This document shows, piece by piece, positions 34,450-43,641 of a stretch of 64,000 nucleotides of DNA. The stretch spans positions 496,001 to 560,000 of the forward strand of contig NZ_UAUU01000002.1 of the NCBI RefSeq assembly GCF_900457465.1, written 5' to 3'. Numbering within the stretch: position 1 is the stretch's first letter; every line of letters begins with the position of its first letter. A program made the translations under genes and the position numbers. The notes below the pieces were generated by a model, which was given only the letters and a program-made list of their open reading frames with translations, did no database searches and was not told the DNA's origin. Origin of the DNA: Sphingobacterium multivorum (GTDB lineage: Bacteria > Bacteroidota > Bacteroidia > Sphingobacteriales > Sphingobacteriaceae).

Positions 34450-35769
34450 TTAAAACTGGAGAACAAAAACACTCCCTTTTCCTTCCGTACTATTGAGGAA
34501 AATAGTACCCTTGTGCAAAAGCATGATCTGTTTACTTAGGGTCAAGCCGACTCCTGTACCCGTCTTCTTTGTTGTAAAAAATGGTGTAAAGATCTGCTCC
34601 TGAAGATCGGCAGGAATTCCTGCCCCGTTATCTTCAATCCGAATCTGCACCTTGCCGTCCACTTCAAGAGCAGATAAACTAATATAGGCTTCTTCCCTAT
34701 TTTTAACCGCATCTATCGCATTCAACATTAAGTTAATAATAACCTGTTCGATCAAATTGACGTCGGCAGATAAAATAAGCCTTGTATTTTTTAGGATAAT
34801 ATCGACATCAATATTTTTCTGGATCAAGGTTGGTTCAAGCAGTTGATAGATATGTTCAAACAGCTGTGAAATTTGAATCGGTGCTAGCTGAGGCTGATCG
34901 ACTTTATTGATCATGCGATAACTCTTCGCAAAATGCAAAAGTCCTTCGCTACGACGTTTGATGGTGGAAATGCCTGTTTTTAGATCATCAATATCTTCAG
35001 TTCCTTTGAAATGGTCCAAACGACCGTTTAAGGTTTCAGCCAGTGAGCTGATCGGAGCAATGGAATTCATAATTTCATGCGTCAGTACGCGCAATAATTT
35101 GTGCCATGCCTTTGTCTCAGTTTCATCAATTGCTTCATTGATATTTTGGTATACAACAATGCGAAACAAAGCATCCTGTGTCTCAAAGCTTGAGCTTTGA
35201 ATCAATAATTTAATCTTCCCTTTACTTGACTGAACGGACTCCATCTGCTGCTGTCCGTTTTCAAGTAACATGGTTTTTTCATAAAGATCATTGTTTTTTT
35301 TCTTCAGTCCCGTGATGTTTCCAAGATGTGGCAAATGAAATAGCTGCTTGAAAGCATCATTCACCCACATGACCTTACCGCTATCCATCTCATAAAAGAT
35401 AATCGCCGAATTCAGCATATTGATCACACGGTCCAGGTATTGATGCTGAATTTCCTGCTTAATACTGATCTCCTTATATGTTTCGTTGATCTGATTAAAG
35501 GCAAGGAAAAGCTTTCCTTCTACTGATTTTGTGTTTTTCACCAAAAAACGTCTGGTAAAATCACGGTATTTGACCGCTTCGGAAAATTCAATCAACTGCT
35601 TGGCCAAAAAATTATATTGTGCATATAGGTTAAAACCCAGGTAAAGCATCACACAGAAAATCAAAGCCGCCTGTACGTATTCACGTTTTAGTAGCAAATA
35701 AGCACTCACAAGAGCAGCTATCAACAGTAATATAATCTTGATCGCATTTAAGATTTTTCCGTGCCTCAT
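34450..35769 (-). CDS. Membrane sensor histidine kinase (NtrY/NtrB-like)
   Basis: A 439-residue kinase. Two transmembrane helices lie at about 8-27 and 33-50 with almost no periplasmic loop, so the sensing input is probably within or near the membrane. A PAS-like region (about 110-210) follows, then the phospho-acceptor His231 in RVLTHEIMNSIAPISSL. The ATPase domain has INLMLNAIDAV (345-354), EDNGAGIP (379-386) and KTGTGVGLTLSKQI (402-415). It starts 3 bp after the response regulator gene, whose partner it must be. The pair shares an operon with TolC, so the system probably controls the export locus. Confidence 0.92.
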   Translation of the reverse strand: MRHGKILNAIKIILLLIAALVSAYLLLKREYVQAALIFCVMLYLGFNLYAQYNFLAKQLIEFSEAVKYRDFTRRFLVKNTKSVEGKLFLAFNQINETYKEISIKQEIQHQYLDRVINMLNSAIIFYEMDSGKVMWVNDAFKQLFHLPHLGNITGLKKKNNDLYEKTMLLENGQQQMESVQSSKGKIKLLIQSSSFETQDALFRIVVYQNINEAIDETETKAWHKLLRVLTHEIMNSIAPISSLAETLNGRLDHFKGTEDIDDLKTGISTIKRRSEGLLHFAKSYRMINKVDQPQLAPIQISQLFEHIYQLLEPTLIQKNIDVDIILKNTRLILSADVNLIEQVIINLMLNAIDAVKNREEAYISLSALEVDGKVQIRIEDNGAGIPADLQEQIFTPFFTTKKTGTGVGLTLSKQIMLLHKGTIFLNSTEGKGSVFVLQF

Positions 35770-35772
35770 CGA

Positions 35773-37149
35773 CTAAATATCATATTTCTCCAAACGTCTA
35801 TAAAGCGCAGCTCTTGTCAGTCCCAATTCCTTTGCTGCCTTACTGATATTTCCGTTGTAACGCTCAATCGCAGATTTGATTGCTTTACGTTCCAATTCTT
35901 CCAAATTTTGACTGCTAGCGCTAGTTTCAACAACGTGGTTATCTACTTGCTGTTCGATCGGTGAGAAGAAAAGGTCATTTCCGGCGATACTAAGCTGATC
36001 TGCCATAATAACAGCACGCTCGATGCTGTATTGAAGTTCCCGGACGTTGCCCGGAAAATGATATGCGCACATTTTTTTAACCGCATCCGGTTCAAAGCCT
36101 TCAATCCGTTTATTGTATTTTTTCGAATAGATATCGAGAAAATGATCAGCCAATAGCTTGATATCCTCTCCCCGTTCACGCAATGGTGGTACCTGAATTT
36201 CCACGGTATTGATCCGATAAATTAAGTCTTTTCGAAAACGGCTTTCATCTGCAAGCTGTTTCAACGGCACATTGGTTGCTGAGATTAAGCGAATATCCAC
36301 CGGGATTGGTTGATAGGAACCCAACGGTGTCACCTGTCTATTCTGGAGTACGGTCAACAATTTAGCTTGTTGCTGCAAAGAGATATTTCCAATTTCGTCG
36401 AGGAACAATGTCCCTCCATTTGCCGCTTCAAATCGCCCTTGACGGTCTTCACGTGCATCCGTAAATGCCCCCTTTTTATAACCGAAAAGCTCACTTTCAA
36501 ACAATGTTTCTGTCAGCGCCCCGACATCGACCTTGACATAAGTTCGATCTGAACGCAAGGATCTTCGCTGAATGGCTTGAGCAATGAGGTCTTTCCCTGT
36601 CCCATTTTCACCTAATATTAAAATATTGGCATCTGTCGGCGCTATTTTCTCCAATTTATATTGCAGTTCGTCTATAACAACAGAGTTACCAATCAAATCA
36701 GGACTGTTCGCACTACTGAGCAGAGAACTTTTACTTTTCTTTTCTTTGTTTTTTGATTCAGCAAGCGTGCTTTCGATCGTCGCCAATAAATGCTCATTTT
36801 CCCAGGGTTTCACGACAAAATCTGACGCCCCCTGTTTCAGCGATTTTACAGCGAGATCTACAGCTCCATAAGCGGTAATCATAATGACATGTACCTGTGG
36901 AAACTTTTCTTTAACCCGGGACAACCAATATAATCCCTCATTACCAGTATTAATTGTACTTTTAAAATTCATATCTAAAAGTACCAGATCATAAGGTGTC
37001 TTCTCCAGATGTGCGATTAAGTTCTCCGGATTGGGTTCAACTTGAATATGACTAACTTTAGGTTTAAGCAAGATTCTTGCCGCAGTTAATAAATCCTGGT
37101 CATCATCAACGACTAAAATAGATGCTTTTTTCATACTTACTGACTTCAT
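35773..37149 (-). CDS. Sigma-54-dependent response regulator (NtrC family)
   Basis: A 458-residue activator with three domains. The receiver has VVDDDQ (13-18) and the phospho-acceptor Asp59 in LVLLDMN. The AAA+ domain has the Walker A GENGTGKD (180-187), GAFTDA (227-232), the loop that contacts sigma-54, and Walker B LFLDE (248-252), with [11 protein letters not shown] later. A C-terminal Fis-type helix-turn-helix follows: [20 protein letters not shown]. It lies 17 bp after tolC and 3 bp before its kinase. An internal ATG (MKKASILVV) is an alternative start five codons in. It is expected to activate sigma-54 promoters of the divergent transporter genes, but no strong sigma-54 site was found there. 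Confidence 0.95.
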   Translation of the reverse strand: MKSVSMKKASILVVDDDQDLLTAARILLKPKVSHIQVEPNPENLIAHLEKTPYDLVLLDMNFKSTINTGNEGLYWLSRVKEKFPQVHVIMITAYGAVDLAVKSLKQGASDFVVKPWENEHLLATIESTLAESKNKEKKSKSSLLSSANSPDLIGNSVVIDELQYKLEKIAPTDANILILGENGTGKDLIAQAIQRRSLRSDRTYVKVDVGALTETLFESELFGYKKGAFTDAREDRQGRFEAANGGTLFLDEIGNISLQQQAKLLTVLQNRQVTPLGSYQPIPVDIRLISATNVPLKQLADESRFRKDLIYRINTVEIQVPPLRERGEDIKLLADHFLDIYSKKYNKRIEGFEPDAVKKMCAYHFPGNVRELQYSIERAVIMADQLSIAGNDLFFSPIEQQVDNHVVETSASSQNLEELERKAIKSAIERYNGNISKAAKELGLTRAALYRRLEKYDI

Positions 37150-37166
37150 TGAAGATACTAAGATAA

Positions 37167-38549
37167 TTATAAATTCAATGAGCCTGCGTAATAATCATTG
37201 ATATATTTTTGCAGCAGCCATTCATACTGCTTGACGACCAATTGAATCTGACTGTTGTCGAATTTCGTTTTTGCGGTCAAAAAAATCACTGAATTACTGT
37301 TTCCCAATTCGAAAACGACTTTGGCTATGCGAAAAGACTCCGCGTAGTTTTCATTTTGACTACGTAATTGTGTAATCATGTTACTTGCGTTCTGCAAATT
37401 AAAAACCGCATTGGACGTCGCCGACCGTAAAACATTTTGTTGGATCTCTTTCTGAAATTTAGCAGCTTGTAGATCTAATTTTGCCAGGCGGACGTTGTTA
37501 TATACTTGCAAATGATTAAAAATGGGAATTGAGAGATTTAGAGAAATAGATTTTCCCACGTTATTACGCATTTGGGACCAATACGTTCCTTGAATCCCCA
37601 ATTTTGAATAATTTGATCCTAAGCCAGCGCTCAGACTCAAAGACGGGTAATAGTATGATTTCGCAATCTTAATATCCCGCTCCGCCACTTTTATCCGATA
37701 ATCCAAAGCTTTAATATCAGGCAATTGGTCGACAGCCATATCATATAATTGCTTCTCATCCAAACGCTGTCCTGTCTCATTTATTCCGATATTGTCCAAT
37801 TCCCCTAATTGATTTTCCGCCATATTCAATAAGGCCGCCAGTTTCACCCGGCTACTGTATAGTAACTGACGATTATTTTCAATCGTGTTGACATCATTTG
37901 CCAGTTGTCCTTTCAAATCAAAATAATCCCCAGGGTTAATTGCGCCTTCCTTATGCATGCTCTCCGCACGTCTGACCTGCTCTCGGGTTACTTCAGTCTG
38001 CATTTCGGATTGCCGCAATATATCCTGGGCAGTCAAACTTTGAATATAAGCGGTAATAACATCTAGTTTTAGGTTATTAATCTGCGTATCAAAAGTCAAT
38101 TTACCAGCTGTCTTTGCATCAGCACGCATCCGAATTTCGTTAAATAGACGAAACCCTCTAAATAACGGCAGGCTGGCTCCCAAAGAAAAATTCCCTGTTG
38201 AGTTGTTGGATGAAATATATTGAAGGGTCGAGTTATCCTGCGATCTACCTGAGGTCAGGCTATGTTGTAGGCTCGCATCGACATCGGGAAGTCTATTCGC
38301 TTTAGCCTGTGCCAAATTCACCTCGGCACGCTTCACATCGAGTTCATTCTGCAATAAGGTTGGATTGGCCTTTATGGCCAACTGGATACACTCAGCTAAG
38401 CTCCGCTTGGCAATTTGTTTATCGTCGACCGCTGCAATTGTTGCTGTCCCCGACACTCTTTCCGTTAGTTGCTGCTCCGTCTGTTGCGCCCCTGCCTTAG
38501 CATAACTCAATAAAAAGCATAATGTACTATATATATAAACTCTCTTCAT
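37167..38549 (-). CDS. TolC-family outer-membrane efflux protein
   Basis: A 460-residue outer-membrane channel of the TolC/OEP family. The signal peptide covers about 1-21 (ending near KAGAQQ). Two repeats of alpha-hairpin and barrel strands follow, with RSLAECIQLAIKANPTLLQNELD near residue 49 and LRLAK-type coiled coils later (AKLDLQAAKFQKEIQQN). It forms the exit duct of tripartite exporters. It is the first gene of the operon tolC, response regulator, kinase, and it diverges from the adaptor-permease genes, completing the MacAB-TolC type set. Confidence 0.92.
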   Translation of the reverse strand: MKRVYIYSTLCFLLSYAKAGAQQTEQQLTERVSGTATIAAVDDKQIAKRSLAECIQLAIKANPTLLQNELDVKRAEVNLAQAKANRLPDVDASLQHSLTSGRSQDNSTLQYISSNNSTGNFSLGASLPLFRGFRLFNEIRMRADAKTAGKLTFDTQINNLKLDVITAYIQSLTAQDILRQSEMQTEVTREQVRRAESMHKEGAINPGDYFDLKGQLANDVNTIENNRQLLYSSRVKLAALLNMAENQLGELDNIGINETGQRLDEKQLYDMAVDQLPDIKALDYRIKVAERDIKIAKSYYYPSLSLSAGLGSNYSKLGIQGTYWSQMRNNVGKSISLNLSIPIFNHLQVYNNVRLAKLDLQAAKFQKEIQQNVLRSATSNAVFNLQNASNMITQLRSQNENYAESFRIAKVVFELGNSNSVIFLTAKTKFDNSQIQLVVKQYEWLLQKYINDYYAGSLNL

Positions 38550-38639
38550 ATCCAGTTTTTATTCTCTTGCTGACCATCGCCATGCCAAACAACAAAAACA
38601 CTAACTATCAAACAGATACAAAAAACATATTTTCAAAAA

Positions 38640-38655
38640 TGTTCATTAATGAACA
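38640..38655. promoter_or_regulatory. Perfect 16-bp palindrome, operator candidate
   Basis: TGTTCATTAATGAACA, 91 bp upstream of the tolC start. A 14-of-15 match recurs at 46060-46074 between two permease genes. Likely a dimeric regulator site. Confidence 0.5.
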
Positions 38656-38751
38656 GTCGGTGTGCGTAGTTGGACAATAAAAATCCACAAGAGTATAAGT
38701 AGGAACATGATGGAAATCAAGTTCAGTATTTATTCGTTTATTCAATGGATA

Positions 38752-38839
38752 TACATCGGAGTTTCTTCGGTTTTTATTCGCTTTCATCCGAATGAGGTCC
38801 GAATAAGGTCCCTATAAAGTCCGTATTAGTTCCGTGCAA
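38752..38839. repeat. Helically phased 11-bp repeats
   Basis: The best units are CATCCGAATGA, GGTCCGAATAA, GGTCCCTATAA, AGTCCGTATTA and GTTCCGTGCAA, directly abutting from 38785 to 38839. Three weaker units with TCGG or TTCG cores precede them at the same spacing. One unit per helical turn puts all cores on one face of the DNA. Confidence 0.65.
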
Positions 38840-38954
38840 ATTAAGAGAATTGATATATTTAAATTGAAGATTCTTATCCGTTGCAACTTAATAAACTATA
38901 CATAAATCAATGTGTACTCCAATAGAACTAACGTACCTTACCACAACCTGTGGT

Positions 38955-38962
38955 TATATTTG
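38955..38962 (+). promoter_or_regulatory. -7 element upstream of the adaptor gene
   Basis: TATATTTG matches TAnnTTTG. No -33 TTG is seen at the right distance. A start here would give a leader of about 170 nt. Confidence 0.35.
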
Positions 38963-39007
38963 CTCAAAGCACTTCAGTTGCCACAATAAACAGCGAAAAA
39001 CTTCCAG

Positions 39008-39025
39008 TTGTACGTCTTCGTACAA
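39008..39025 (+). promoter_or_regulatory. Inverted repeat in the adaptor leader
   Basis: TTGTACG and CGTACAA flank a TCTT loop. It is either a protein-binding site or an mRNA hairpin in the adaptor leader. Confidence 0.35.
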
Positions 39026-39140
39026 GAAGTGTCCGCTATCGAACACCGAGCGCCAAACAAAACAAAATAAACAACTATAAATCAGTAAATTAAATTATTG
39101 GCACAGCTTTCATAGTTACATACAAAATTGATATTAAATT

Positions 39141-40394
39141 ATGGACAGACCTTTAGAAAAGAAGAAGTGGAATAGCAAACGTATCATGACTATTGTGGGG
39201 GTTGCTGGCTTAGTTGGCTTAATCAGTGCCAGTTTCTATTTTACCTCCGGCAAAAGCAAACTGAATGTTGAAGCTGACCGCATCTCTATTGTCGAAATAA
39301 AAAATGGAAACTTTCAAGAATTTATCCCGATAAATGGCACCGTGCTTCCTATTAGTAGTATATACCTCGATGCTTCTGTTGGCGGACGCGTCGAAGAAAA
39401 ATTTGTAGAAGACGGGGCTATCTTAAAAAAAGGGGATGCAATCATGCGTCTTTCCAATACCGATCAGGAGCTTACCCTGGTACAACAAGAAACGCAAGTG
39501 CTCAATCTATTGACACAGTCACAAATTGCGCAGACCAATGCACAACAAGCATCAATTAACAACCGCAACCAAATGGCTGATGTAGAACAGGCCTATCGGG
39601 AAGCGGAGCGGATCTATAATCTAAACAGAAAATTACTTAACGAAAAAGCCATTGGTACACAAGAGTTCGAAAAATCAAAGAACGAATACAACTATCAAAA
39701 AGAACGGGTCAACTTGACCAAACAGATCCTGAAACAGGACGAAATCTCCAATGCACAAAAAACCAATCAGGACAAACAAACTTACCAACGCACGCAGAGT
39801 GCATTGGAACTGATGAAAAGGAAAATTGGCGACTTGATTGTTAGGGCACCTGTTGACGGGCAATTGACCGCCTTCGATGCAGAGATCGGGCAAAATAAAA
39901 ACGCCGGGGAACGATTGGGACAAATCGACGTCTTAACAGGATTCAAAGTGCGCGCTGACATCGATGAACATTATATCAACCGTATTTTCCCAGATCTACA
40001 AGGGGAGTTTTCTATCGGTGAAAAAACCTACAAACTCCGTATCAAGAAAGTCTATACACAAGTCACCAATGGCCGATTCCAGGTTGACATGGAGTTTATC
40101 AATGATGTTCCCAAAGGGATCCGCCGTGGACAGACTTTACAAATACGTTTGGCATTAAGCGATGAAACCAAAGCGTTATTGCTGGCAAAAGGCGGTTTTT
40201 ATCAACAGACCGGTGGTAACTGGATCTTCAAATTGGATAAAAATGGAAGTACAGCATATCGTGTCGATATCCAATTAGGAAGACAAAATCCGGAATATTA
40301 TGAGGTTATCAAAGGTCTACAACCGGGCGATAAGGTTATCGTATCGAGCTATGAGACCTACGATAAGGTGCAAGAGCTAAATATTAAAAAGTAA
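39141..40394 (+). CDS. HlyD/MacA-type periplasmic adaptor (membrane fusion protein)
   Basis: A 417-residue adaptor that bridges an inner-membrane transporter to TolC. One N-terminal transmembrane helix lies at about 15-35. A lipoyl-like half follows with VGGRVEEKFVEDGAILKKGDAI (about 79-100), then a long coiled coil rich in Gln and Asn (about 105-230), then the second lipoyl half with LIVRAPVDGQLTAF and the beta-barrel. The C-terminal membrane-proximal region has QPGDKVIVSSYE. It is the first gene of the plus-strand set. A hairpin separates it from the first permease, 63 bp downstream. Confidence 0.92.
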   Translation: MDRPLEKKKWNSKRIMTIVGVAGLVGLISASFYFTSGKSKLNVEADRISIVEIKNGNFQEFIPINGTVLPISSIYLDASVGGRVEEKFVEDGAILKKGDAIMRLSNTDQELTLVQQETQVLNLLTQSQIAQTNAQQASINNRNQMADVEQAYREAERIYNLNRKLLNEKAIGTQEFEKSKNEYNYQKERVNLTKQILKQDEISNAQKTNQDKQTYQRTQSALELMKRKIGDLIVRAPVDGQLTAFDAEIGQNKNAGERLGQIDVLTGFKVRADIDEHYINRIFPDLQGEFSIGEKTYKLRIKKVYTQVTNGRFQVDMEFINDVPKGIRRGQTLQIRLALSDETKALLLAKGGFYQQTGGNWIFKLDKNGSTAYRVDIQLGRQNPEYYEVIKGLQPGDKVIVSSYETYDKVQELNIKK

Positions 40395-40400
40395 CATCCT

Positions 40401-40442
40401 AGCGGTTATCGAGCACATCATATCTCTCGATAACCGCTTTTA
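40401..40442 (+). terminator. Hairpin between adaptor and first permease
   Basis: A perfect 13-bp stem, AGCGGTTATCGAG with CTCGATAACCGCT, and a 12-nt loop, followed by TTTTAT. It looks like a terminator or attenuator, so adaptor mRNA may exceed permease mRNA. Confidence 0.7.
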
Positions 40443-40457
40443 TCATACGACTTAATT

Positions 40458-42824
40458 ATGATTAAAAACTTTATTAAAACCGCACTTCGCAACCTTTGGA
40501 AAACCAAGGGGTACAGCTTTCTTAATATTTTTGGATTGGCGGTCGGTATCGCTGCGGCATCGTTGATTTTTTTATGGGTTGAAAGCCAGTTGGGCTACAA
40601 CGATAATTTCGCCAACAAAAAGAATATCTATGTTGTCAAATCAAAACAGACTTACGATGGTGCTACTTATGTATTCGAATCGACACCTGGACCATTTGCC
40701 CAAAGCGTAGCAAAAGAAATACCCGGTATTAAGCATGCCGTTCGCATGAGCTGGAATTCGCCCATGTTATTTTCTGTAGGAGACAATAATATATTTCAGA
40801 CAGGGGTATATGCCGATGGCTCCATTGCAGATGTGCTTTCCTTGGATTTTTTGGAGGGTGATCGAAATACCGCCTTCGATCAGGTCAACAATATCGTGTT
40901 ATCAGAAACAGCTGCCCATAAATTATTTGGTAACCGCCCGGCATTGGGAAAAACCGTCAAAACAAACAATACTGAGCCATTTATTGTTGCAGGGGTAATC
41001 AAGGACCTACCCAAAAATAGCAGCTATGATTTTCAATGGCTGATTCCTTTCAAAAAGTTTGAAGCTGGTCAGGATTGGTTGGAAAACTGGGGAAACAATG
41101 GCGTACAAACATTGGTTCAGGTCGAAGATAATGCCAATGTTGACCAGATCAACAAACAGATGATGGATTTTGTCAAACGCAAAACCAATGGTGAAGTCAC
41201 GTTCTCACAAAATTACCTCTATCCAATGGAACGTTGGATTACGTACAACCAATTTGACAATAGCGGAAATGAAATAGAAGGCGGTATTAAAAATATACGT
41301 CTATTTACCTTTATTGCTTGGGTTGTTCTATTAATTGCCTGCATCAATTTTATGAATCTCGCAACAGCAAGGTCAGAAAAAAGAGCAAAAGAAGTGGGTA
41401 TGCGTAAAGTTGTTGGCGCAAGCCGCAAATCTTTAGTGACGCAATTCCTAGGGGAATCGCTCGTATTGGCAACCATCTCTTCCTTGGTAGCCTTGTTGCT
41501 GATTTACATCTTTATCGGTCCTTTCAATGCAATGATAGGCCAAGAGCTGAAGGTTAATTTATCGGCACCTTTACACCTCCTTTTTCTGTTGGTAATTACC
41601 CTTGCCTGTGGCCTATTTGCAGGTAGCTATCCCGCATTTTTCCTATCCGCATTCAAACCACTAACGACAATTAAAGGTGCGAAGCAAAAAGCCGGAAGCG
41701 GAAGTCTTGTACGCAAAGGATTGGTGATTTTACAATATACAGCATCCGTCGTTTTGATTATCTGTACCATTATTATCTACCAACAGATTCAGCACAACAA
41801 GAACAGGGATCTCGGATTTGATAAGAGTCAGGTGTTGACAACAGCGCTACAAGGCGATATGGCCAAACATCTCCCACTGATTAAAAATCAATTATTGGCA
41901 ACAGGAGTTGTGCAAGAGGTCGGTGTCAGTGATATGAGTATACTCAATATCAACTCCAATACGTCCGGTTTTAGCTGGAATGGAAAAGATCCAAATGCTA
42001 GTATTTTGATTGGCATGTTACGTTCTGATGAAGGTCTTATTCCAGCTTTGGATCTAAAGCTTTCTGACGGTAGAAACTTCCATCAAAATTTTGTAGGTGA
42101 TAGCACCTCGGTTATCATCAACGAAGCATTTGCAAAACTGATCAAAAAAGATGGCCTTGTGGCCGGTAATATCATCAGTTACGGTGAGGAAAAGTTCACC
42201 ATCGCCGGTGTCGTCAAGAACTTCGTTTATAACAATGTGTATGCCGATCCTGAGCCGATGCTATTTCTACCGATGAATAGAGATAATGGCATCATGACCA
42301 TCAAGACAAAGGCTGGAGTAGATTTACCAGATGCCATTCAACAAATCGAGAAGGTCATCGTCAAAAATAACCCGGGCTTCCCCTTTGACTATAAATTTTT
42401 AGATGATAGTTTCAATAATAAGTTTAAAGCTGAGCTTTTTGTACAGCAACTATCCAGTGTATTTGCACTGATGTCTATCATTATATCCTGCCTAGGCCTG
42501 TTTGGTTTAGCCGCCTTTGCAACAGAGCAACGCGCAAAAGAAATCAGTATTCGTAAAGTCCTGGGGGCCTCTGTTTCGGGACTTATCCAAATGCTCAACC
42601 GTGAATTTGTTACGCTTATAGCGATCTCCTGTATCATTGCCTTTCCTATTGCATGGATGATTATGAGCAAATGGTTAACCAACTATGCACATCATGTAGA
42701 GATTTCCTGGACCATCTTTGTCATCAGTGCTGTAGCAGCAATTGTAATTGCCCTACTGACGATCAGTTCACAGGCGTTTAAAGCAGCGATAGCCAATCCG
42801 ACGAAGACTTTAAGAGATCAATAA
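40458..42824 (+). CDS. MacB/FtsX-type ABC permease, paralog 1
   Basis: A 788-residue inner-membrane permease built as two fused MacB-like halves. Transmembrane helix 1 (about 20-41) is followed by the first periplasmic core domain (about 45-270) and an FtsX segment of three helices (about 280-405). A second signal-like helix (about 420-447), second periplasmic domain and second FtsX segment (about 665-785) follow. Each FtsX segment carries the motif that docks on the ATPase: KEVGMRK near 310 and KEISIRK near 693. It ends NPTKTLRDQ, a variant of the array's LRDE tail. It is the only permease upstream of the ATPase gene, 80 bp before it. As a fused dimer it needs no partner permease. Confidence 0.93.
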   Translation: MIKNFIKTALRNLWKTKGYSFLNIFGLAVGIAAASLIFLWVESQLGYNDNFANKKNIYVVKSKQTYDGATYVFESTPGPFAQSVAKEIPGIKHAVRMSWNSPMLFSVGDNNIFQTGVYADGSIADVLSLDFLEGDRNTAFDQVNNIVLSETAAHKLFGNRPALGKTVKTNNTEPFIVAGVIKDLPKNSSYDFQWLIPFKKFEAGQDWLENWGNNGVQTLVQVEDNANVDQINKQMMDFVKRKTNGEVTFSQNYLYPMERWITYNQFDNSGNEIEGGIKNIRLFTFIAWVVLLIACINFMNLATARSEKRAKEVGMRKVVGASRKSLVTQFLGESLVLATISSLVALLLIYIFIGPFNAMIGQELKVNLSAPLHLLFLLVITLACGLFAGSYPAFFLSAFKPLTTIKGAKQKAGSGSLVRKGLVILQYTASVVLIICTIIIYQQIQHNKNRDLGFDKSQVLTTALQGDMAKHLPLIKNQLLATGVVQEVGVSDMSILNINSNTSGFSWNGKDPNASILIGMLRSDEGLIPALDLKLSDGRNFHQNFVGDSTSVIINEAFAKLIKKDGLVAGNIISYGEEKFTIAGVVKNFVYNNVYADPEPMLFLPMNRDNGIMTIKTKAGVDLPDAIQQIEKVIVKNNPGFPFDYKFLDDSFNNKFKAELFVQQLSSVFALMSIIISCLGLFGLAAFATEQRAKEISIRKVLGASVSGLIQMLNREFVTLIAISCIIAFPIAWMIMSKWLTNYAHHVEISWTIFVISAVAAIVIALLTISSQAFKAAIANPTKTLRDQ

Positions 42825-42904
42825 ACAATTAAATAAACAGAATTTAATAACAGAAATAATAACTGTCCAAGGCAATATCGCCAAGGATCCAAAACATAAA
42901 AACC

Positions 42905-43597
42905 ATGAGCACAAAAAATATGATCAAGATCACAAACCTTCAAAAGTATTACCGCACTGAAGAAGTTGAAACCGTCGCATTAAACAACCTAAACATTCAT
43001 GTCAAAGAGGGCGAGTTTGTTGCTGTAATGGGTCCTTCGGGCTGTGGAAAATCGACTTTACTCAATATTATCGGATTGCTGGATGATTTGGATGAAGGAA
43101 GCTATCTGTTCAACGAGATTGAAGTTGCCAAATTCAAAGAACGTGGTCGCTCAGATCTCCGCAAACATAACATTGGTTTTGTATTCCAGAGCTTCAATCT
43201 AATCGATGAACTAACAGTATTTGAAAACGTGGAACTTCCACTGGTTTATACCAATGTTCCAGCTGCAGAACGCAAAAAGCGTGTAGAAGAAGTTTTGGAA
43301 AAAGTCCAGATCATGCACCGCCGAAATCACTTTCCACAACAGCTCTCCGGAGGTCAGCAACAACGTGTGGCTGTTGCTCGCGCTGTCGTGAATAATCCAA
43401 AATTGATTCTTGCCGATGAGCCTACGGGTAACCTCGATTCCAATAATGGTAACGAAGTCATGCAACTCCTGACTGAATTGAACGAAGCCGGCACAACCAT
43501 CGTCATGGTAACACATAGTGAACACGATGCAAAGTTTTCTGACCGTGTAATCCGCATGCTAGACGGGCAAGTGATTATGGAAACAACTTCGGTATAA
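42905..43597 (+). CDS. MacB/LolD-type ABC transporter ATPase
   Basis: A 230-residue ATPase that powers FtsX-type permeases. Visible are Walker A GPSGCGKST (43-51), Q-loop Gln95 in FVFQSFNLI, the ABC signature LSGGQQQ (147-153), Walker B LILADEP (167-173) and switch His204 in VTHSEHD. The size is that of a stand-alone domain without a permease fusion, as in LolD and MacB ATPase parts. It is the only ATPase gene among at least ten permease genes in the window. The internal Met6 (MIKITNLQ) is an alternative start. No other partner ATPase is seen up to the window end. Confidence 0.95.
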   Translation: MSTKNMIKITNLQKYYRTEEVETVALNNLNIHVKEGEFVAVMGPSGCGKSTLLNIIGLLDDLDEGSYLFNEIEVAKFKERGRSDLRKHNIGFVFQSFNLIDELTVFENVELPLVYTNVPAAERKKRVEEVLEKVQIMHRRNHFPQQLSGGQQQRVAVARAVVNNPKLILADEPTGNLDSNNGNEVMQLLTELNEAGTTIVMVTHSEHDAKFSDRVIRMLDGQVIMETTSV

Positions 43598-43641
43598 AGA
43601 CACACATATATAACCAAGATATTTATCCTAATAACCTGTAA

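Larger units (their letters stand above)
38550..39140. other. Divergent regulatory region of the export locus
   Basis: 591 bp between tolC (minus) and the adaptor gene (plus), without a gene. It holds a perfect 16-bp palindrome (38640-38655), about eight short repeats at 11-bp period (38752-38839), a -7 element (38955-38962) and a small hairpin (39008-39025). TTGGCA occurs near both genes, but neither site keeps a proper -12 element of sigma-54. Confidence 0.7.

Noticed and set aside
39098..39114. Sigma-54 promoter TTGGCACAGCTTTCA before the adaptor gene
   Set aside because: The -24 part fits, but the -12 GC is missing and the spacing is off by one; not listed as a feature.
42825..42904. Direct repeat CCAAGG around an imperfect palindrome before the ATPase gene
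   Set aside because: Too short and imperfect to call a regulatory site.
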